A DNA stretch of 64,000 nt from Dyella_D sp052115385 (GCF_052115385.1 NZ_JBFRGP010000004.1:310001-374000), one strand, 5' to 3'; counted from the first letter of the stretch, positions 7,048 through 15,606 are shown. Notes: a model not told the origin generated them from the sequence alone. A program made the numbers and translations.

Positions 7048-8914
7048 ACGCGAGTTGGGTCTGCACGTCGTTGATCGAGTGGCGGATGCGCACGGTGAAG
7101 ATCGAATCGGCGTGGTGGATCATCACCAGCCGCTCGGTCGCGCGCGTCATCGCCACGTACAGCAGGCGCGCTTCCTCCGCCTCGTCCTTGCCCGGCATCG
7201 GCAGCGAACCCAGGCCCGGGATGATCACCAGCGGGAATTCCAGCCCCTTGCTGGAATGCATGGTGACCAGCTTGACCGTGTCCTGGCCCGGCTCGAACAG
7301 CGCACGCTTGCCGTCGCCTTCGGCCAGCGTGCTGGGAATCTCCGCACGCTGCAGCGCCTCGTGCAGCCGCTCGCCTTCCCACTTGTTGCGGAAGATCACC
7401 GCGATATCCGCCAGCGGCCGGCCCAGCGTGCGTTCCTCGCGCAGGCGCTCGATGATCGCCGGCAGCTGGTCCTCAGTGCGTTCGACGCGGACCAGTTCGG
7501 GCAGGGCGCCGCGGCGGCCGGCGCTTTGCGGGGCGACCAGCGGCACGCCGTCTTCGTCGTCGTCGTCGTGGCCGAGCAGCAGCTCGTTGGCGAAGCCGCG
7601 CGCCACCGACAGGATCTCCAGCGTGTTGCGGTAGTTGAGCTTCAAGATGGTGGTGCGGCCCTGCGCCTGCACGCCCAGGCTTTTCCAGCTCAGGCGCTTG
7701 CGGTCCGGCTTGCCGTAGATGTTCTGCGCGTCGTCGTACAGCACCAGCAGCGAGTTGGTGTTGGGGTCGATCATCTGCACGATCAGCTTGTACCAGTCCG
7801 GCTCGAAGTCGTGGCCTTCGTCGATCAGCACCGCGCCGTACTGGAAGCGCGGGATCTGGCCCTTGTCCACGCCGGCGATCACCGCCGGCGGCAGCGCATC
7901 GAAGAAGCCGCGCCCTTCCGGCGGCAGCGGCACGTGGTAGGCGCTGAGCATGGCGCGGCACCACTTGTGGAAGTTGTAGACCTGCACCTTGTCGCTCAAG
8001 CCGCGCTCGCCCATCAGCTGATCAAGGCGTGCGGCCAGCGTCTTGTTGTAGCAGAGCACCAGGATCGGCTTGCTCAGCGCGCGCGCCAGATGCATGGCGC
8101 GGAAACCCAGGATCATGGTTTTGCCGGAGCCGGCCACGCCGTGGATGATGCGGTGCTCGTCGCCGAGCGAACGCGCCAGCTGTTCCTGCTGCGCGTCCAT
8201 CACCTTGATCAGGTCGGGGATCTCCACCGTGGCCACGGCGCCGGCGGTGGAGGGGTCGAACAGGCCGAACTGGCCGGAACCCGGTTCCACGCGGATCTCC
8301 GGGAACAGGTGCCAGCGCACGCGATCGATCTGCGGCAGGGTCAGCGCGGTGGGGAAGATCTGCGGATACATCGCCCACAGGCGTTCCTGGAAACCTTCGG
8401 CGTCGACCGACTCGTACATCTCGTCCTGGCAGATCACCAGGTGGGCGGGGATCACCGCGTCCAGCCCGCCGGCGTCGAACTGCTTGCGGCTGATATTGGC
8501 CAGCACCACACCGTAGCCCCACGGCATGATCAGCTTGCCCTCGTAGGGATGGCCGGGCGGGTGGCGCAGGGCGGGGTCGCGCTGCAGCAGCTTGTAGACC
8601 TCGCTGGCGCAGTCGCGGGCCTGCATCAGCGGATTGTGCTCCTTCACGCTGAGGCGGCCGGTGAGCAGGGTGAACAGGGTGGGGTCGGCCTGCTGGATGG
8701 TGTCCGGCTTCCAGTCCTTCACCTCCAGCACGAGCAGGCCGCGGCGGGGGTGGAACACGATGAAGTCCGGGCGGCGCTGGCGCGGGCCGATCGGCACGTC
8801 GTACCACAGCAGGTAGTCTTCCTCGAGCTTCTGTTCCAGGCGCTCGGAAAAGCGCTTTTCGCCGCTGGTCATGCGCGACAGGCAGCTGTTTCTGGTTGGA
8901 ATGAGCGTCGCCAC
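7046..8914 (-). CDS. NERD-domain DNA helicase of the UvrD/Rep superfamily
   Basis: About 622 residues. The N-terminus is a nuclease-related domain (NERD) with D50 and E64-V-K66 (RPDFIVFHP, LVLEVKDW), the pattern of PD-(D/E)xK-type folds. The helicase core has Walker A GVAGSGKT (259-266), Walker B LIDEGHD (363-369), LNYRNT, MHSSKGLEF and LLYVAMTRATERL, i.e. SF1 motifs I, II, IV, V and VI. The GTG at 8914 has AGGGAAG upstream and is preferred; the ATG at 8872 has no visible ribosome site. The stop codon TAG is formed by the adjacent palindromic repeat. Role is likely DNA repair or defence, not determinable here. No partner gene is seen. Confidence 0.85.
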   Translation of the reverse strand: MATLIPTRNSCLSRMTSGEKRFSERLEQKLEEDYLLWYDVPIGPRQRRPDFIVFHPRRGLLVLEVKDWKPDTIQQADPTLFTLLTGRLSVKEHNPLMQARDCASEVYKLLQRDPALRHPPGHPYEGKLIMPWGYGVVLANISRKQFDAGGLDAVIPAHLVICQDEMYESVDAEGFQERLWAMYPQIFPTALTLPQIDRVRWHLFPEIRVEPGSGQFGLFDPSTAGAVATVEIPDLIKVMDAQQEQLARSLGDEHRIIHGVAGSGKTMILGFRAMHLARALSKPILVLCYNKTLAARLDQLMGERGLSDKVQVYNFHKWCRAMLSAYHVPLPPEGRGFFDALPPAVIAGVDKGQIPRFQYGAVLIDEGHDFEPDWYKLIVQMIDPNTNSLLVLYDDAQNIYGKPDRKRLSWKSLGVQAQGRTTILKLNYRNTLEILSVARGFANELLLGHDDDDEDGVPLVAPQSAGRRGALPELVRVERTEDQLPAIIERLREERTLGRPLADIAVIFRNKWEGERLHEALQRAEIPSTLAEGDGKRALFEPGQDTVKLVTMHSSKGLEFPLVIIPGLGSLPMPGKDEAEEARLLYVAMTRATERLVMIHHADSIFTVRIRHSINDVQTQLA

Positions 8915-9053
8915 CTGCGCTTCCCTTATTGCGTGTGGCGGCGACGTTAGCGGATCGCGGGTCCGTGTCAATTCGCGGTTGGCATGCCGGACCGCATGGG
9001 ACGGGGGCTGGCGGAGGGTGCATGATGCCCGTTGCCATCCCAAGGAGCCTGTC

Positions 9054-9521
9054 ATGGACGCCTCTTCCTTGCCCCAGATCCACGAGCTGTACCCCTACCT
9101 GCGCGTGCACGATGCCCAGGCCGCGCTGGACTTCTACCAGCAGGTCTTCGGCGCGCGCCTGCAGTTGCGCCTGGACGAAGCCGGCACCGGCAAGATCGGC
9201 CATGCCGAGCTGGTGTTCGGCGAAAACATGGTGCTGATGGTGTCCGACGAATACCCCGAGTACGGCATCGTGGGGCCGAAGTCGGTCGGCGGCACCAGCG
9301 TCACCTTGCACCTGCATGTCGACAATGCGGACCGCCTGATCGATCGCGCGGTGGCAGCCGGCGCCGAGCTGGTGCGGCCGCCGGCGGATGCGTTCTATGG
9401 CGAGCGTGGCGGCACGGTGCGCGATCCGTTCGGGCACGAGTGGCTGATCGGGCATTCGATCGAGGATGTGAGCCCCGAGGAAATGCAGCGGCGCTACGAC
9501 GCGATGATGGCCGGAAATTGA
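9054..9521 (+). CDS. VOC-family (glyoxalase/bleomycin-resistance fold) protein
   Basis: 155 residues. The sequence shows two beta-alpha-beta-beta-beta halves: YPYLRVHDAQAALDFYQQVFGA at the start, and FYGERGGTVRDPFGHEWLIGHSIEDVSPEEMQRR at the end, as in PhnB/YdcJ-type members of the vicinal-oxygen-chelate superfamily. The ATG has AAGGAG nine bases upstream. Members vary from enzymes to binding proteins, so the activity is unknown. It is a lone gene: the helicase is divergent and a repeat-containing gap follows. Confidence 0.82.
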   Translation: MDASSLPQIHELYPYLRVHDAQAALDFYQQVFGARLQLRLDEAGTGKIGHAELVFGENMVLMVSDEYPEYGIVGPKSVGGTSVTLHLHVDNADRLIDRAVAAGAELVRPPADAFYGERGGTVRDPFGHEWLIGHSIEDVSPEEMQRRYDAMMAGN

Positions 9522-9842
9522 TCGGTTGCCACGACGTAAGCCCCTCTCCCTCCGGCGACCCGAAGGTAGTCCCGTGGGAGAGAGGGGTTGGGGTGAGGGT
9601 ACGGGCGGAGCGCAGCGTTACCCTCTGTCCTCTGTCCGTACCCTCATCCGGCTGCCGCCACCTTCCTCGCTCCTCAAAGCCGGGCACAGTCCTGTGCCCT
9701 CTCCGCGTGCTCCCGAAGGGAGAAGGACTCACGCTCGAAGGTTTACGAGTGCCAGGCGTTTGGATGTCCAGACACGTCAGTTGCGTTCGTAACCGAATAA
9801 AAGGGTTTGCATCGACCGGATGCTGTGTTATCCATACGCCCC
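9522..9842. other. Intergenic region with hairpin repeat and MetJ-box-like site, upstream of aroG leader
   Basis: 321 bases. 9541-9587 is an inverted repeat of CCCCTCTCCC with GGGAGAGAGGGG, followed by TTGGGGTGAGGG, a repeat type distinct from copies A-D. A second CCCTCTCC/GGGAG arrangement lies near 9700-9725. 9758-9777 carries a GGATGTCC-AGAC near-palindrome similar to the site upstream of the DAACS symporter. The aroG promoter must lie in the last ~100 bases but no convincing pair of hexamers is visible. Confidence 0.5.
9541..9600. repeat. CCCTCTCCC-type hairpin repeat
   Basis: CCCCTCTCCC at 9541-9550 pairs with GGGAGAGAGGGG ending at 9587; GTTGGGGTGAGGG follows. It sits about 20 bp downstream of the VOC gene and could help end its transcription, though there is no T-tract. 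Confidence 0.6.
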
Positions 9843-9923
9843 ATGACCTTCTCCTCCGCCCGCTATTACTTTTGGTTTTACGGCTATCCGGTGCCGGCGG
9901 CGGAGGAAGAGGTGCGATCGTAA
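9843..9923 (+). CDS. aroL-leader: aroG leader peptide rich in aromatic residues (attenuator)
   Basis: A 26-codon open frame, ATG at 9843 and TAA at 9921-9923, too short for ordinary gene calls. Residues 7-16 read RYYFWFYGYP: seven of eight residues at positions 8-15 are Tyr, Phe or Trp. It lies 94 bp before DAHP synthase and is followed by an intrinsic terminator at 9951-9979. That is the architecture of a ribosome-stalling attenuator sensing charged aromatic tRNAs. Strand CCTCCGCC (9853-9860) can pair with GGCGGAGG (9899-9906) across the aromatic codons, and the GGCGGC of the latter can alternatively pair with GCCGCC in the terminator. Peptide and terminator are seen; regulation is inferred. 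Confidence 0.85.
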   Translation: MTFSSARYYFWFYGYPVPAAEEEVRS

Positions 9924-9950
9924 GCAGAATCAACGACCACTCTCCCGAAA

Positions 9951-9979
9951 AGCCGCCAGCCTCCACTGGCGGCTTTTTT
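9951..9979 (+). terminator. Intrinsic terminator in the aroG leader
   Basis: Perfect 9-bp stem AGCCGCCAG (9951-9959) with CTGGCGGCT (9966-9974), six-base loop, then TTTTT. It stands between the leader peptide and aroG with no other upstream gene on this strand that needs it, which supports attenuation. Confidence 0.88.
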
Positions 9980-10017
9980 CATGGCCGCCACTGGATCCCC
10001 ACCCAGGAAACCGCGCC

Positions 10018-11115
10018 ATGACCACCCCCCACACCGACGACCTGCGCATCCGCGCGATCACTCCCTTGAGTCCACCGGCCGAGGTGATGCGCGACTGCCT
10101 TGCCGGCGAACGCGCGCTCGACACCGTGGCGCATGCGCGCACCGCCGTGCACGACATCCTCGCCGGCCAGGACGACCGGCTGGTGGTGGTGATCGGGCCC
10201 TGCTCGATCCATGACACCACCGCGGCGATGGAATACGCGCGCCGCCTGCTGGCGCAGCGGCGGCGCTATGCGGACACGCTGGAGATCGTGATGCGCGTGT
10301 ATTTCGAGAAGCCGCGCACCACCGTGGGCTGGAAGGGCTTGATCAACGATCCGGACCTGGACGGCAGCTTCCGCATCGACAAGGGCCTGCGCCTCGCGCG
10401 CACCGTGCTGCGCGACATCAACGAGCTGGGCGTGCCGGCCGGTTGCGAATTCCTGGACATGATCACGCCGCAGTACATCGCCGACCTGGTGGCCTGGGGC
10501 GCGATCGGCGCGCGCACCACGGAAAGCCAGGTGCATCGCGAGCTGGCCTCGGGGCTGTCCTGCCCGGTGGGTTTCAAGAACGGCACCGACGGCAACGTCA
10601 AGATCGCGGTGGACGCGGTGCAGGCCGCCTCGCAACCGCACCATTTCATGGCAGTGACCAAGGACGGCCGCACCGCCATCGCCAGCACCATCGGCAACGA
10701 GGACTGCCACGTGATCCTGCGCGGCGGCAAGCAACCGAACTATGACGCGGCCAGCGTGGATGCCGCCTGCGAAGCGATCGCCCGCACCGGTCTGGTGCCG
10801 CGCCTGATGGTCGACGCCAGCCACGCCAACAGCAGCAAGCAGCCGGAAAACCAGCCGCGGGTGATCGACGATATCGCGCTGCAGCTGGAGGACGGCGAGC
10901 GCCGCATCATCGGTGTGATGGTCGAAAGCCATCTGGTCGGCGGCCGCCAGGAGCTGGTGCCGGAGCAGCCGCTGCGCTATGGCCAGAGCATCACCGACGG
11001 CTGCATCGACTGGGAGACTTCGCTTGGCGTGCTGGAGCGGCTGGACGAAGCGGTGCGCCGGCGCCGCGCGGGTTCCGGCGTGGCGGCGCGGTTGCGGCAG
11101 GCGGTGGGATGTTGA
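10018..11115 (+). CDS. aroG: 3-deoxy-7-phosphoheptulonate (DAHP) synthase, class I
   Basis: 365 residues. Condenses phosphoenolpyruvate and erythrose-4-phosphate, the first step of the shikimate pathway. Family signatures include VVVIGPCSIHD (PEP binding), EKPRTTVGWKGLINDP, GARTTESQVHRELASGLS and MVDASHANSSKQ, all typical of the AroF/G/H type. Start is the ATG followed by TTPHTDD, 38 bp after the leader terminator. Expression is probably set by the upstream leader peptide and attenuator and by feedback inhibition, though which amino acid inhibits this isoform cannot be read. Downstream is an unrelated acetyltransferase-fold gene. Confidence 0.96.
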   Translation: MTTPHTDDLRIRAITPLSPPAEVMRDCLAGERALDTVAHARTAVHDILAGQDDRLVVVIGPCSIHDTTAAMEYARRLLAQRRRYADTLEIVMRVYFEKPRTTVGWKGLINDPDLDGSFRIDKGLRLARTVLRDINELGVPAGCEFLDMITPQYIADLVAWGAIGARTTESQVHRELASGLSCPVGFKNGTDGNVKIAVDAVQAASQPHHFMAVTKDGRTAIASTIGNEDCHVILRGGKQPNYDAASVDAACEAIARTGLVPRLMVDASHANSSKQPENQPRVIDDIALQLEDGERRIIGVMVESHLVGGRQELVPEQPLRYGQSITDGCIDWETSLGVLERLDEAVRRRRAGSGVAARLRQAVGC

Positions 11116-11253
11116 GCCGCGTGCTCAGGAGCGTTCGCGGCGGCTCTGGCGGGGATCGAGCGCGAGCGTGAGGCGCGCGAGATGCTTGCCTTTCACGACT
11201 GCAGGCACGCAGCGTGCCCTAAGCTGCCCGCTTCATCCGCATCGGTCCACGTC

Positions 11254-11544
11254 ATGAGCTACGCGATCCAGCATCAACCCAACGAACGCCGTTTCTCCGT
11301 CTCGGTCGAGATGGAGCTATGCGTGCTCGACTACACGCTGGCACCTACGCCTGCGGGCGAAGTGATGACCATCACCCATACCGAAGTGCCGCCGCCGCTG
11401 GAAGGGCGCGGCATCGCGTCGGCGCTGGTGCAGGCTGCGCTGGACCATGCGCGCGAGCAGCGCTGGAAAGTGCGTCCCGCATGTTCCTACGCCAATGCAT
11501 GGATGCGCCGCCATCCGGAGTACGAGGATCTGCGCGCAAGCTGA
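11254..11544 (+). CDS. Small GNAT-like N-acetyltransferase (YidJ/Yjdj type)
   Basis: 96 residues, the size of the minimal GNAT-fold family that includes E. coli YjdJ. The acetyl-CoA-binding pattern Q/RxxGxG/A is seen as PPPLEGRGIASALVQAALDHA, followed by YANAWMRRHPEY, the conserved C-terminal motif of this family. Substrate unknown; these small proteins often act on free amines or as stand-alone modules. Start ATG (MSYAIQH) chosen because it places the first beta strand properly. No clear operon partner. Confidence 0.8.
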   Translation: MSYAIQHQPNERRFSVSVEMELCVLDYTLAPTPAGEVMTITHTEVPPPLEGRGIASALVQAALDHAREQRWKVRPACSYANAWMRRHPEYEDLRAS

Positions 11545-11592
11545 TCTCCTCGCTATCATCGGCGCGGTCGCAGGAACCCCAAGGAGATCCGC

Positions 11593-12270
11593 ATGAACAG
11601 CACCGCCCCGGGCAAGACCCGGCCAAGGACGTACCGGCGCTTCCACTACCTGCGTGCGCGGCCGCGGCTGATGGTGTCGATGGGGATCTTCGCCGCCGCG
11701 CTGGCGGCCTTGCTGGTCTATGGCATGCGCCCTTCGATGGCGCTGCTGCTGGCGTTCGATGCGGCGGCGCTGGTCTATCTGAGCCTGCTGGCCGTGCTGT
11801 TCGGCCGCGCCACGCCGGAGCTGATGCGCTGCCAGGCGCGCGCGCAGGACACCGGGCGCTGGGGCTTTCTGTGGAGCGCGATCATTTTGACCGCCGTGGT
11901 GATGGTGGCCCTGGGGGCGGAACTGCATGGCGGCGCCGAAGGCGGCATGGCCTCCATTGCCTTGGCCGGCGGCAGCATCGTGCTGTCGTGGCTGTTCATG
12001 AACACCATGTTCGCCATGCATTACGCGCATGGCTATTACGGCGACTTCGGCAAGAAGCACGAAGGGCTGCAGTTTCCCGAGACGCCGGAGCCGGATTACT
12101 GGGACTTCGCGTATTTCGCGATCGTGATCGGCATGACGTTCCAGGTCTCGGACGTGCAGATCACCAGCCGTTACCTGCGCCGCGTGGCGCTGCTGCACAG
12201 CGTGATCGCGTTCTTCTTCAACGTGTTCATCATTGCGTTGAGCGTGAACGTGGTGGCCGGCAAGGCCTGA
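11593..12270 (+). CDS. DUF1345 inner-membrane protein
   Basis: 225 residues with five or six hydrophobic segments (for example VSMGIFAAALAALLVYG, IILTAVVMVALGAE, IVLSWLFMNTMFAMHYAHGYY, SVIAFFFNVFIIALSVNVV). The HYAHGYYGDF and DYWDFAYFAIVIGMTFQVSDVQIT segments are characteristic of the DUF1345 family of predicted membrane proteins with unknown function. AAGGAG lies eight bases before the ATG. A palindromic repeat pair begins 11 bp after the stop. Confidence 0.85.
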   Translation: MNSTAPGKTRPRTYRRFHYLRARPRLMVSMGIFAAALAALLVYGMRPSMALLLAFDAAALVYLSLLAVLFGRATPELMRCQARAQDTGRWGFLWSAIILTAVVMVALGAELHGGAEGGMASIALAGGSIVLSWLFMNTMFAMHYAHGYYGDFGKKHEGLQFPETPEPDYWDFAYFAIVIGMTFQVSDVQITSRYLRRVALLHSVIAFFFNVFIIALSVNVVAGKA

Positions 12271-12281
12271 GGCGTTCCACG

Positions 12282-12369
12282 TAGGTTGGGGTGAGCCGCA
12301 GGCGAACCCCAACGATGCGAGGCAATGAAGGCCGCGATGTTGGGGTTCGCCTGCGGCTCACCCCAACCT
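12282..12369. repeat. Paired palindromic repeat, copy B
   Basis: Units at 12282-12313 and 12339-12369 in inverted orientation, TAGGTTGGGGTGAGCC and its reverse, 25 bp apart. It lies between the convergent DUF1345 and yajQ genes, a usual position for REP-like pairs. Confidence 0.92.
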
Positions 12370-12384
12370 GCACTGCGCTGGACT

Positions 12385-12867
12385 TCAATCGCGGAAGTTG
12401 TCGAACTGCAGCGGCAACTCCACCTCGGCCTTGCGCAATACCTGCATCGCCGACTGCAGGTCATCGCGCTTCTTCCCGGTCACGCGCAGCTTGTCGCCAT
12501 TGATCTGCGCCTCGACCTTCAGCTTCGCCTCTTTCAGCGACGCCACCAGCTTCTTGGCGATCGGCTGCTCGATCCCCTGCTTGACGGTGATCTTCTGCCG
12601 CGAGCCGGCCAGGTTGGTCTCCGGCTCCGCCACGTCCAGGGCGAGCACGTCGATCTTCCGCGACACCAGCCGTCCGCGCAGGATGTCCAGCATCTGTTCG
12701 AGCTGGAATTCGCTGGGCGCGCTCTGGGTGATCACGAACTTGTCCAGCTCGAACTTCGCGTCGGTGCCCTTGAAGTCGAAACGGGTGGCCAACTCGCGGT
12801 TGGCCTGGTCGACGGCGTTGGTCAGTTCGTGCTTGTCGACTTCGGAAACTACGTCGAAGGAAGGCAT
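12385..12867 (-). CDS. yajQ: YajQ-family nucleotide-binding protein (c-di-GMP effector in Xanthomonas)
   Basis: 160 residues, full family length. MPSFDVVSEVDKHELTNAVDQ at the N-terminus and KQGIEQPIAKKLVASLKEAKLKVEAQINGDKLRVTGKKRDDLQ at the C-terminus are the conserved halves of this two-domain ferredoxin-like fold. In Xanthomonas the homologue binds cyclic di-GMP and acts with a LysR regulator to control virulence; in other bacteria nucleic acid binding has been reported. Divergent from the FAD-dependent oxidoreductase with an 85-bp gap that must hold both promoters. Confidence 0.95.
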   Translation of the reverse strand: MPSFDVVSEVDKHELTNAVDQANRELATRFDFKGTDAKFELDKFVITQSAPSEFQLEQMLDILRGRLVSRKIDVLALDVAEPETNLAGSRQKITVKQGIEQPIAKKLVASLKEAKLKVEAQINGDKLRVTGKKRDDLQSAMQVLRKAEVELPLQFDNFRD

Positions 12868-12952
12868 GTTTGCATCTCGCAAGGGAAACCGGTGGGGAAG
12901 TGTACGCGGGTAGGGGATAATCCGTCCCCTCGCAACCAGGGTGGGTGATGGC

Positions 12953-14131
12953 GTGAAGGTGGACGTATTGGTGATCGGCGCGGGTGCGGCCGGCCTGATG
13001 TGCGCGATCGTGGCCGCGCAGCGCGGGCGCGAGGTGCTGGTGCTCGACCATGCCAACAAGCCGGGCAAGAAGATCCTGATGTCCGGCGGTGGGCGCTGCA
13101 ATTTCACCAACCTGGGCGTGACGCCGGCGCAGTACCTGTCCGCCAACCCGCATTTCGCCAAGTCCGCGCTGGCGCGCTACACGCCGGCGGATTTCATCGC
13201 GCTGGTGGAGAAGCACCGCATCGCCTATCACGAGAAGGAGTTGGGGCAGCTGTTCTGCGACGAGTCCTCCAAGCTGATCGTGCGCATGCTGCTGGACGAG
13301 TGCGCGGCGGCCGGCGCGCGGGTGGAGACCAGTTGCGCGGTCGATCGCGTGCGCAAGACCGACGAGGGCTTCGCCGTGCATACCGCGCGCGGCGAACTGC
13401 ACGCGCAGTCGCTGGTGGTGGCCAGCGGCGGCCTGTCGATTCCCAGCATGGGCGCCACCGGTTTCGGCTACGAGCTGGCGCGGCAGTTCGGCCACCAGGT
13501 ATTGCCGACCAGTGCCGGGCTGGTGCCGCTGACCTTGAGCGGCAAGCACCAGGAGCGCTATCAGGACCTGTCCGGCCTGGCCTTGCCGCTGGTGGAGGCG
13601 CGCGTCGGCAAGCGTGCTTTCCGCGCGGGGATGCTGTTTACCCATCGTGGCGTGAGCGGGCCGGCGATCCTGCAGATTTCCTCGTATTGGCAAGCGGGCG
13701 ACGATCTGCGTATCGATCTGCTGCCGGACCAGGATGCGGCCGGTTGGCTGCAGGCGCAGCGCAATGCGCGCCCGGCGATGGAGCTGAAGAACGTGCTCGG
13801 CGACCTGCTGCCGCGCCGCCTGGCGCAGCGCATGTGCGAGCTGTGGTTCGAGAGCCGCCCAATGAAGCAGTACCGTCCCGCCGAGCTGGACGCGATCGCC
13901 GCGCAGTTGCGCGACTGGCCGTTGATCGCCAGCGGCACCGAGGGTTATCGCACCGCCGAGGTGACCCTGGGCGGCGTCGATACGGACGGGTTGTCGTCCA
14001 GCACCATGCAATCGAAGCTGGTGCCCGGCCTGTACTTCATCGGCGAAGTGGTGGACGTGACCGGTTGGCTGGGCGGCTACAACTTCCAGTGGGCATGGGC
14101 CTCGGGCCATGCGGCGGGGCTGGCGGCCTGA
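12953..14131 (+). CDS. HI0933/YhiN-family FAD-dependent oxidoreductase
   Basis: About 392 residues. N-terminal dinucleotide-binding motif VLVIGAGAAGLMCAIVAAQRG; HI0933-family motifs GKKILMSGGGRCNFTN, LFTHRGVSGPAILQISSYW and the C-terminal LYFIGEVVDVTGWLGGYNFQWAWASG, which closes the FAD site. The reaction is not known for most members. Start taken at GTG 12953 (VKVDVLVIG), which fits the family; GTG 12941 is four codons earlier and also possible. Divergent from yajQ. Confidence 0.9.
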   Translation: MKVDVLVIGAGAAGLMCAIVAAQRGREVLVLDHANKPGKKILMSGGGRCNFTNLGVTPAQYLSANPHFAKSALARYTPADFIALVEKHRIAYHEKELGQLFCDESSKLIVRMLLDECAAAGARVETSCAVDRVRKTDEGFAVHTARGELHAQSLVVASGGLSIPSMGATGFGYELARQFGHQVLPTSAGLVPLTLSGKHQERYQDLSGLALPLVEARVGKRAFRAGMLFTHRGVSGPAILQISSYWQAGDDLRIDLLPDQDAAGWLQAQRNARPAMELKNVLGDLLPRRLAQRMCELWFESRPMKQYRPAELDAIAAQLRDWPLIASGTEGYRTAEVTLGGVDTDGLSSSTMQSKLVPGLYFIGEVVDVTGWLGGYNFQWAWASGHAAGLAA

Positions 14132-14206
14132 GTCACGCCCCATCCATCCGGCGTGGCGCACGGTGGCAGACCTGTTTTTTCCAGTTCACCGGTTGAGGAG
14201 TTATCC

Positions 14207-15085
14207 ATGAAAGTCGGTTTTATCGGCCTCGGCGCCATGGGCAGCGCCATGGCCAGCAACCTGCTCAAGGCCGGTCACAGCGTGACGGTGTGGAACCGTT
14301 CGCCGGCAGCAACCGAGCCGCTCGCCTCGCTGGGCGCCAAGGTGGCCAGCACGCCGGAGCGCGCGGCGCAGGGCGATGCGTTGTTCAGCATGTTGTCGAA
14401 TGACCAGGCCGTGCGCGATGTGGTGCTGGACAGCGGCCTGCTCGAGGCGATGGACAAGGGCACCGTACACGTCAACCACGCCACCGTGTCGGTGGCGCTG
14501 GCGCGCGAGCTGGCATCGGCGCATGCACAGCGCGGGCTGGACTACCTGGCCGCGCCGGTGTTCGGACGGCCGGACGTGGCTGCCGCCGGCAAGCTCAATA
14601 TCGTCGCTGCCGGCAAGCCCGCCGTGCTCGAACGCATGCGGCCGCTGCTGGAAGCGATGGGCAGCGCGATCTGGCCGATGGGCGAGGAGGCCGAGCGCGC
14701 CAATGTGGTGAAGATCGCCGGCAACTTCATGCTCGGCGCGGCGATCGAGAGCATGGCCGAGGCCTCGGCATTGACCCGCGCGCATGGCGTGAGCGCCGGC
14801 GATTTCCTGCATCTGATGACCAGCACGCTGTTCGCCTCGCCGCCGTACCAGGGCTACGCCAGGCTGATCGCCGAGCAGCGCTTCAAGCCGGCCGGTTTCG
14901 CGCTGCCGCTGGGCTACAAGGACATCAACCTGGCGCTGTCCGCCGCCGATGCGGCGCGCGTGCCGCTGCCGTTCGCCAGCGTGCTGCGCGACAGCCTGCT
15001 GGAGACGCTGGCGCTGGGCGACGAGGACGTGGACTGGTCGGCGCTGTCGCTGGTGGCGGCGCGCCGCGCGGGACTGAAGGACTAA
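14207..15085 (+). CDS. NAD(P)-dependent 3-hydroxyisobutyrate dehydrogenase-family reductase
   Basis: 292 residues. Rossmann motif GFIGLGAMGSAMASNLLKAGH at the N-terminus, substrate motif HATVSVALARELASAHAQRGLDYLAAPVFGRPDVA, and catalytic lysine segment VVKIAGNFMLGAAIESMAEA. This set is typical of beta-hydroxyacid dehydrogenases; the sequence is closer to the glyoxylate/succinic-semialdehyde reductase group than to the valine-degradation enzyme, but that is an impression. GAGGAG lies eight bases upstream of the ATG. No operon partner. Confidence 0.85.
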   Translation: MKVGFIGLGAMGSAMASNLLKAGHSVTVWNRSPAATEPLASLGAKVASTPERAAQGDALFSMLSNDQAVRDVVLDSGLLEAMDKGTVHVNHATVSVALARELASAHAQRGLDYLAAPVFGRPDVAAAGKLNIVAAGKPAVLERMRPLLEAMGSAIWPMGEEAERANVVKIAGNFMLGAAIESMAEASALTRAHGVSAGDFLHLMTSTLFASPPYQGYARLIAEQRFKPAGFALPLGYKDINLALSAADAARVPLPFASVLRDSLLETLALGDEDVDWSALSLVAARRAGLKD

Positions 15086-15105
15086 GGCGCGGCTTTGCGC
15101 GGGGT

Positions 15106-15606
15106 CTAAGGCGACGGGCGCGCCTTGCGCGCCTGCCGCAGCCGCGCCAGCCACACATCGAGCTGGTTGGCGAAGGCCTGCTTGTCGCGCGGATGGAAGG
15201 CGGCCGGGCCGCCGGTGTCGACGCCGGCGCCGCGCAGTTCTTCCATGAAATCGCGCATCCCCAAGCGCTGCGCGATGGTGTCGGGGGTGAACAGTTCGCC
15301 GCGCGGATGCACCGCCAGCGCGCCCTTGGCGATCACCTGCGCGGCCAGCGGAATGTCCTGCGTCACCACCAGGTCGCCCACCGCCACGCGGTTGGCGATC
15401 TCCGCATCGGCGACGTCGAAACCGCCAGGCACCTGGATCGCGCGCACGAAACGCGACGGCGGCGTGCGCAGGAACTGGTTGGCGACCAGGGTCACCTGCA
15501 CCTGTTCGCGCTCGGCGGCGCGGAACAGGATCTCCTTGATCGCCACCGGGCAGGCGTCGGCGTCGACCCAGATGCATGCGTCCGCATTAGCGGCGGGCAG
15601 CTTCAC
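15106..15606 (-). CDS. YaiI/YqxD family protein (DUF188)
   Basis: 166 residues from a GTG that overlaps the TGA of phzF-like (GTGA), so translation is coupled. IWVDADACPVAIKEILFRAAER at the N-terminus and VVTQDIPLAAQVIAKGALAVHPRGELFT in the middle are the hallmark motifs of this PIN-like family (acidic metal-binding cluster). Function is unknown. The usual start in the family precedes IWVDADACP by a few residues, which agrees with the GTG. Confidence 0.9.
   Translation of the reverse strand: MKLPAANADACIWVDADACPVAIKEILFRAAEREQVQVTLVANQFLRTPPSRFVRAIQVPGGFDVADAEIANRVAVGDLVVTQDIPLAAQVIAKGALAVHPRGELFTPDTIAQRLGMRDFMEELRGAGVDTGGPAAFHPRDKQAFANQLDVWLARLRQARKARPSP

Noticed and set aside
9807..9834. 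TTGCAT-N16-TATCCA as the aroG promoter
   Set aside because: It would place the start site at the leader ATG and leave no ribosome site, so a promoter further upstream is more likely.
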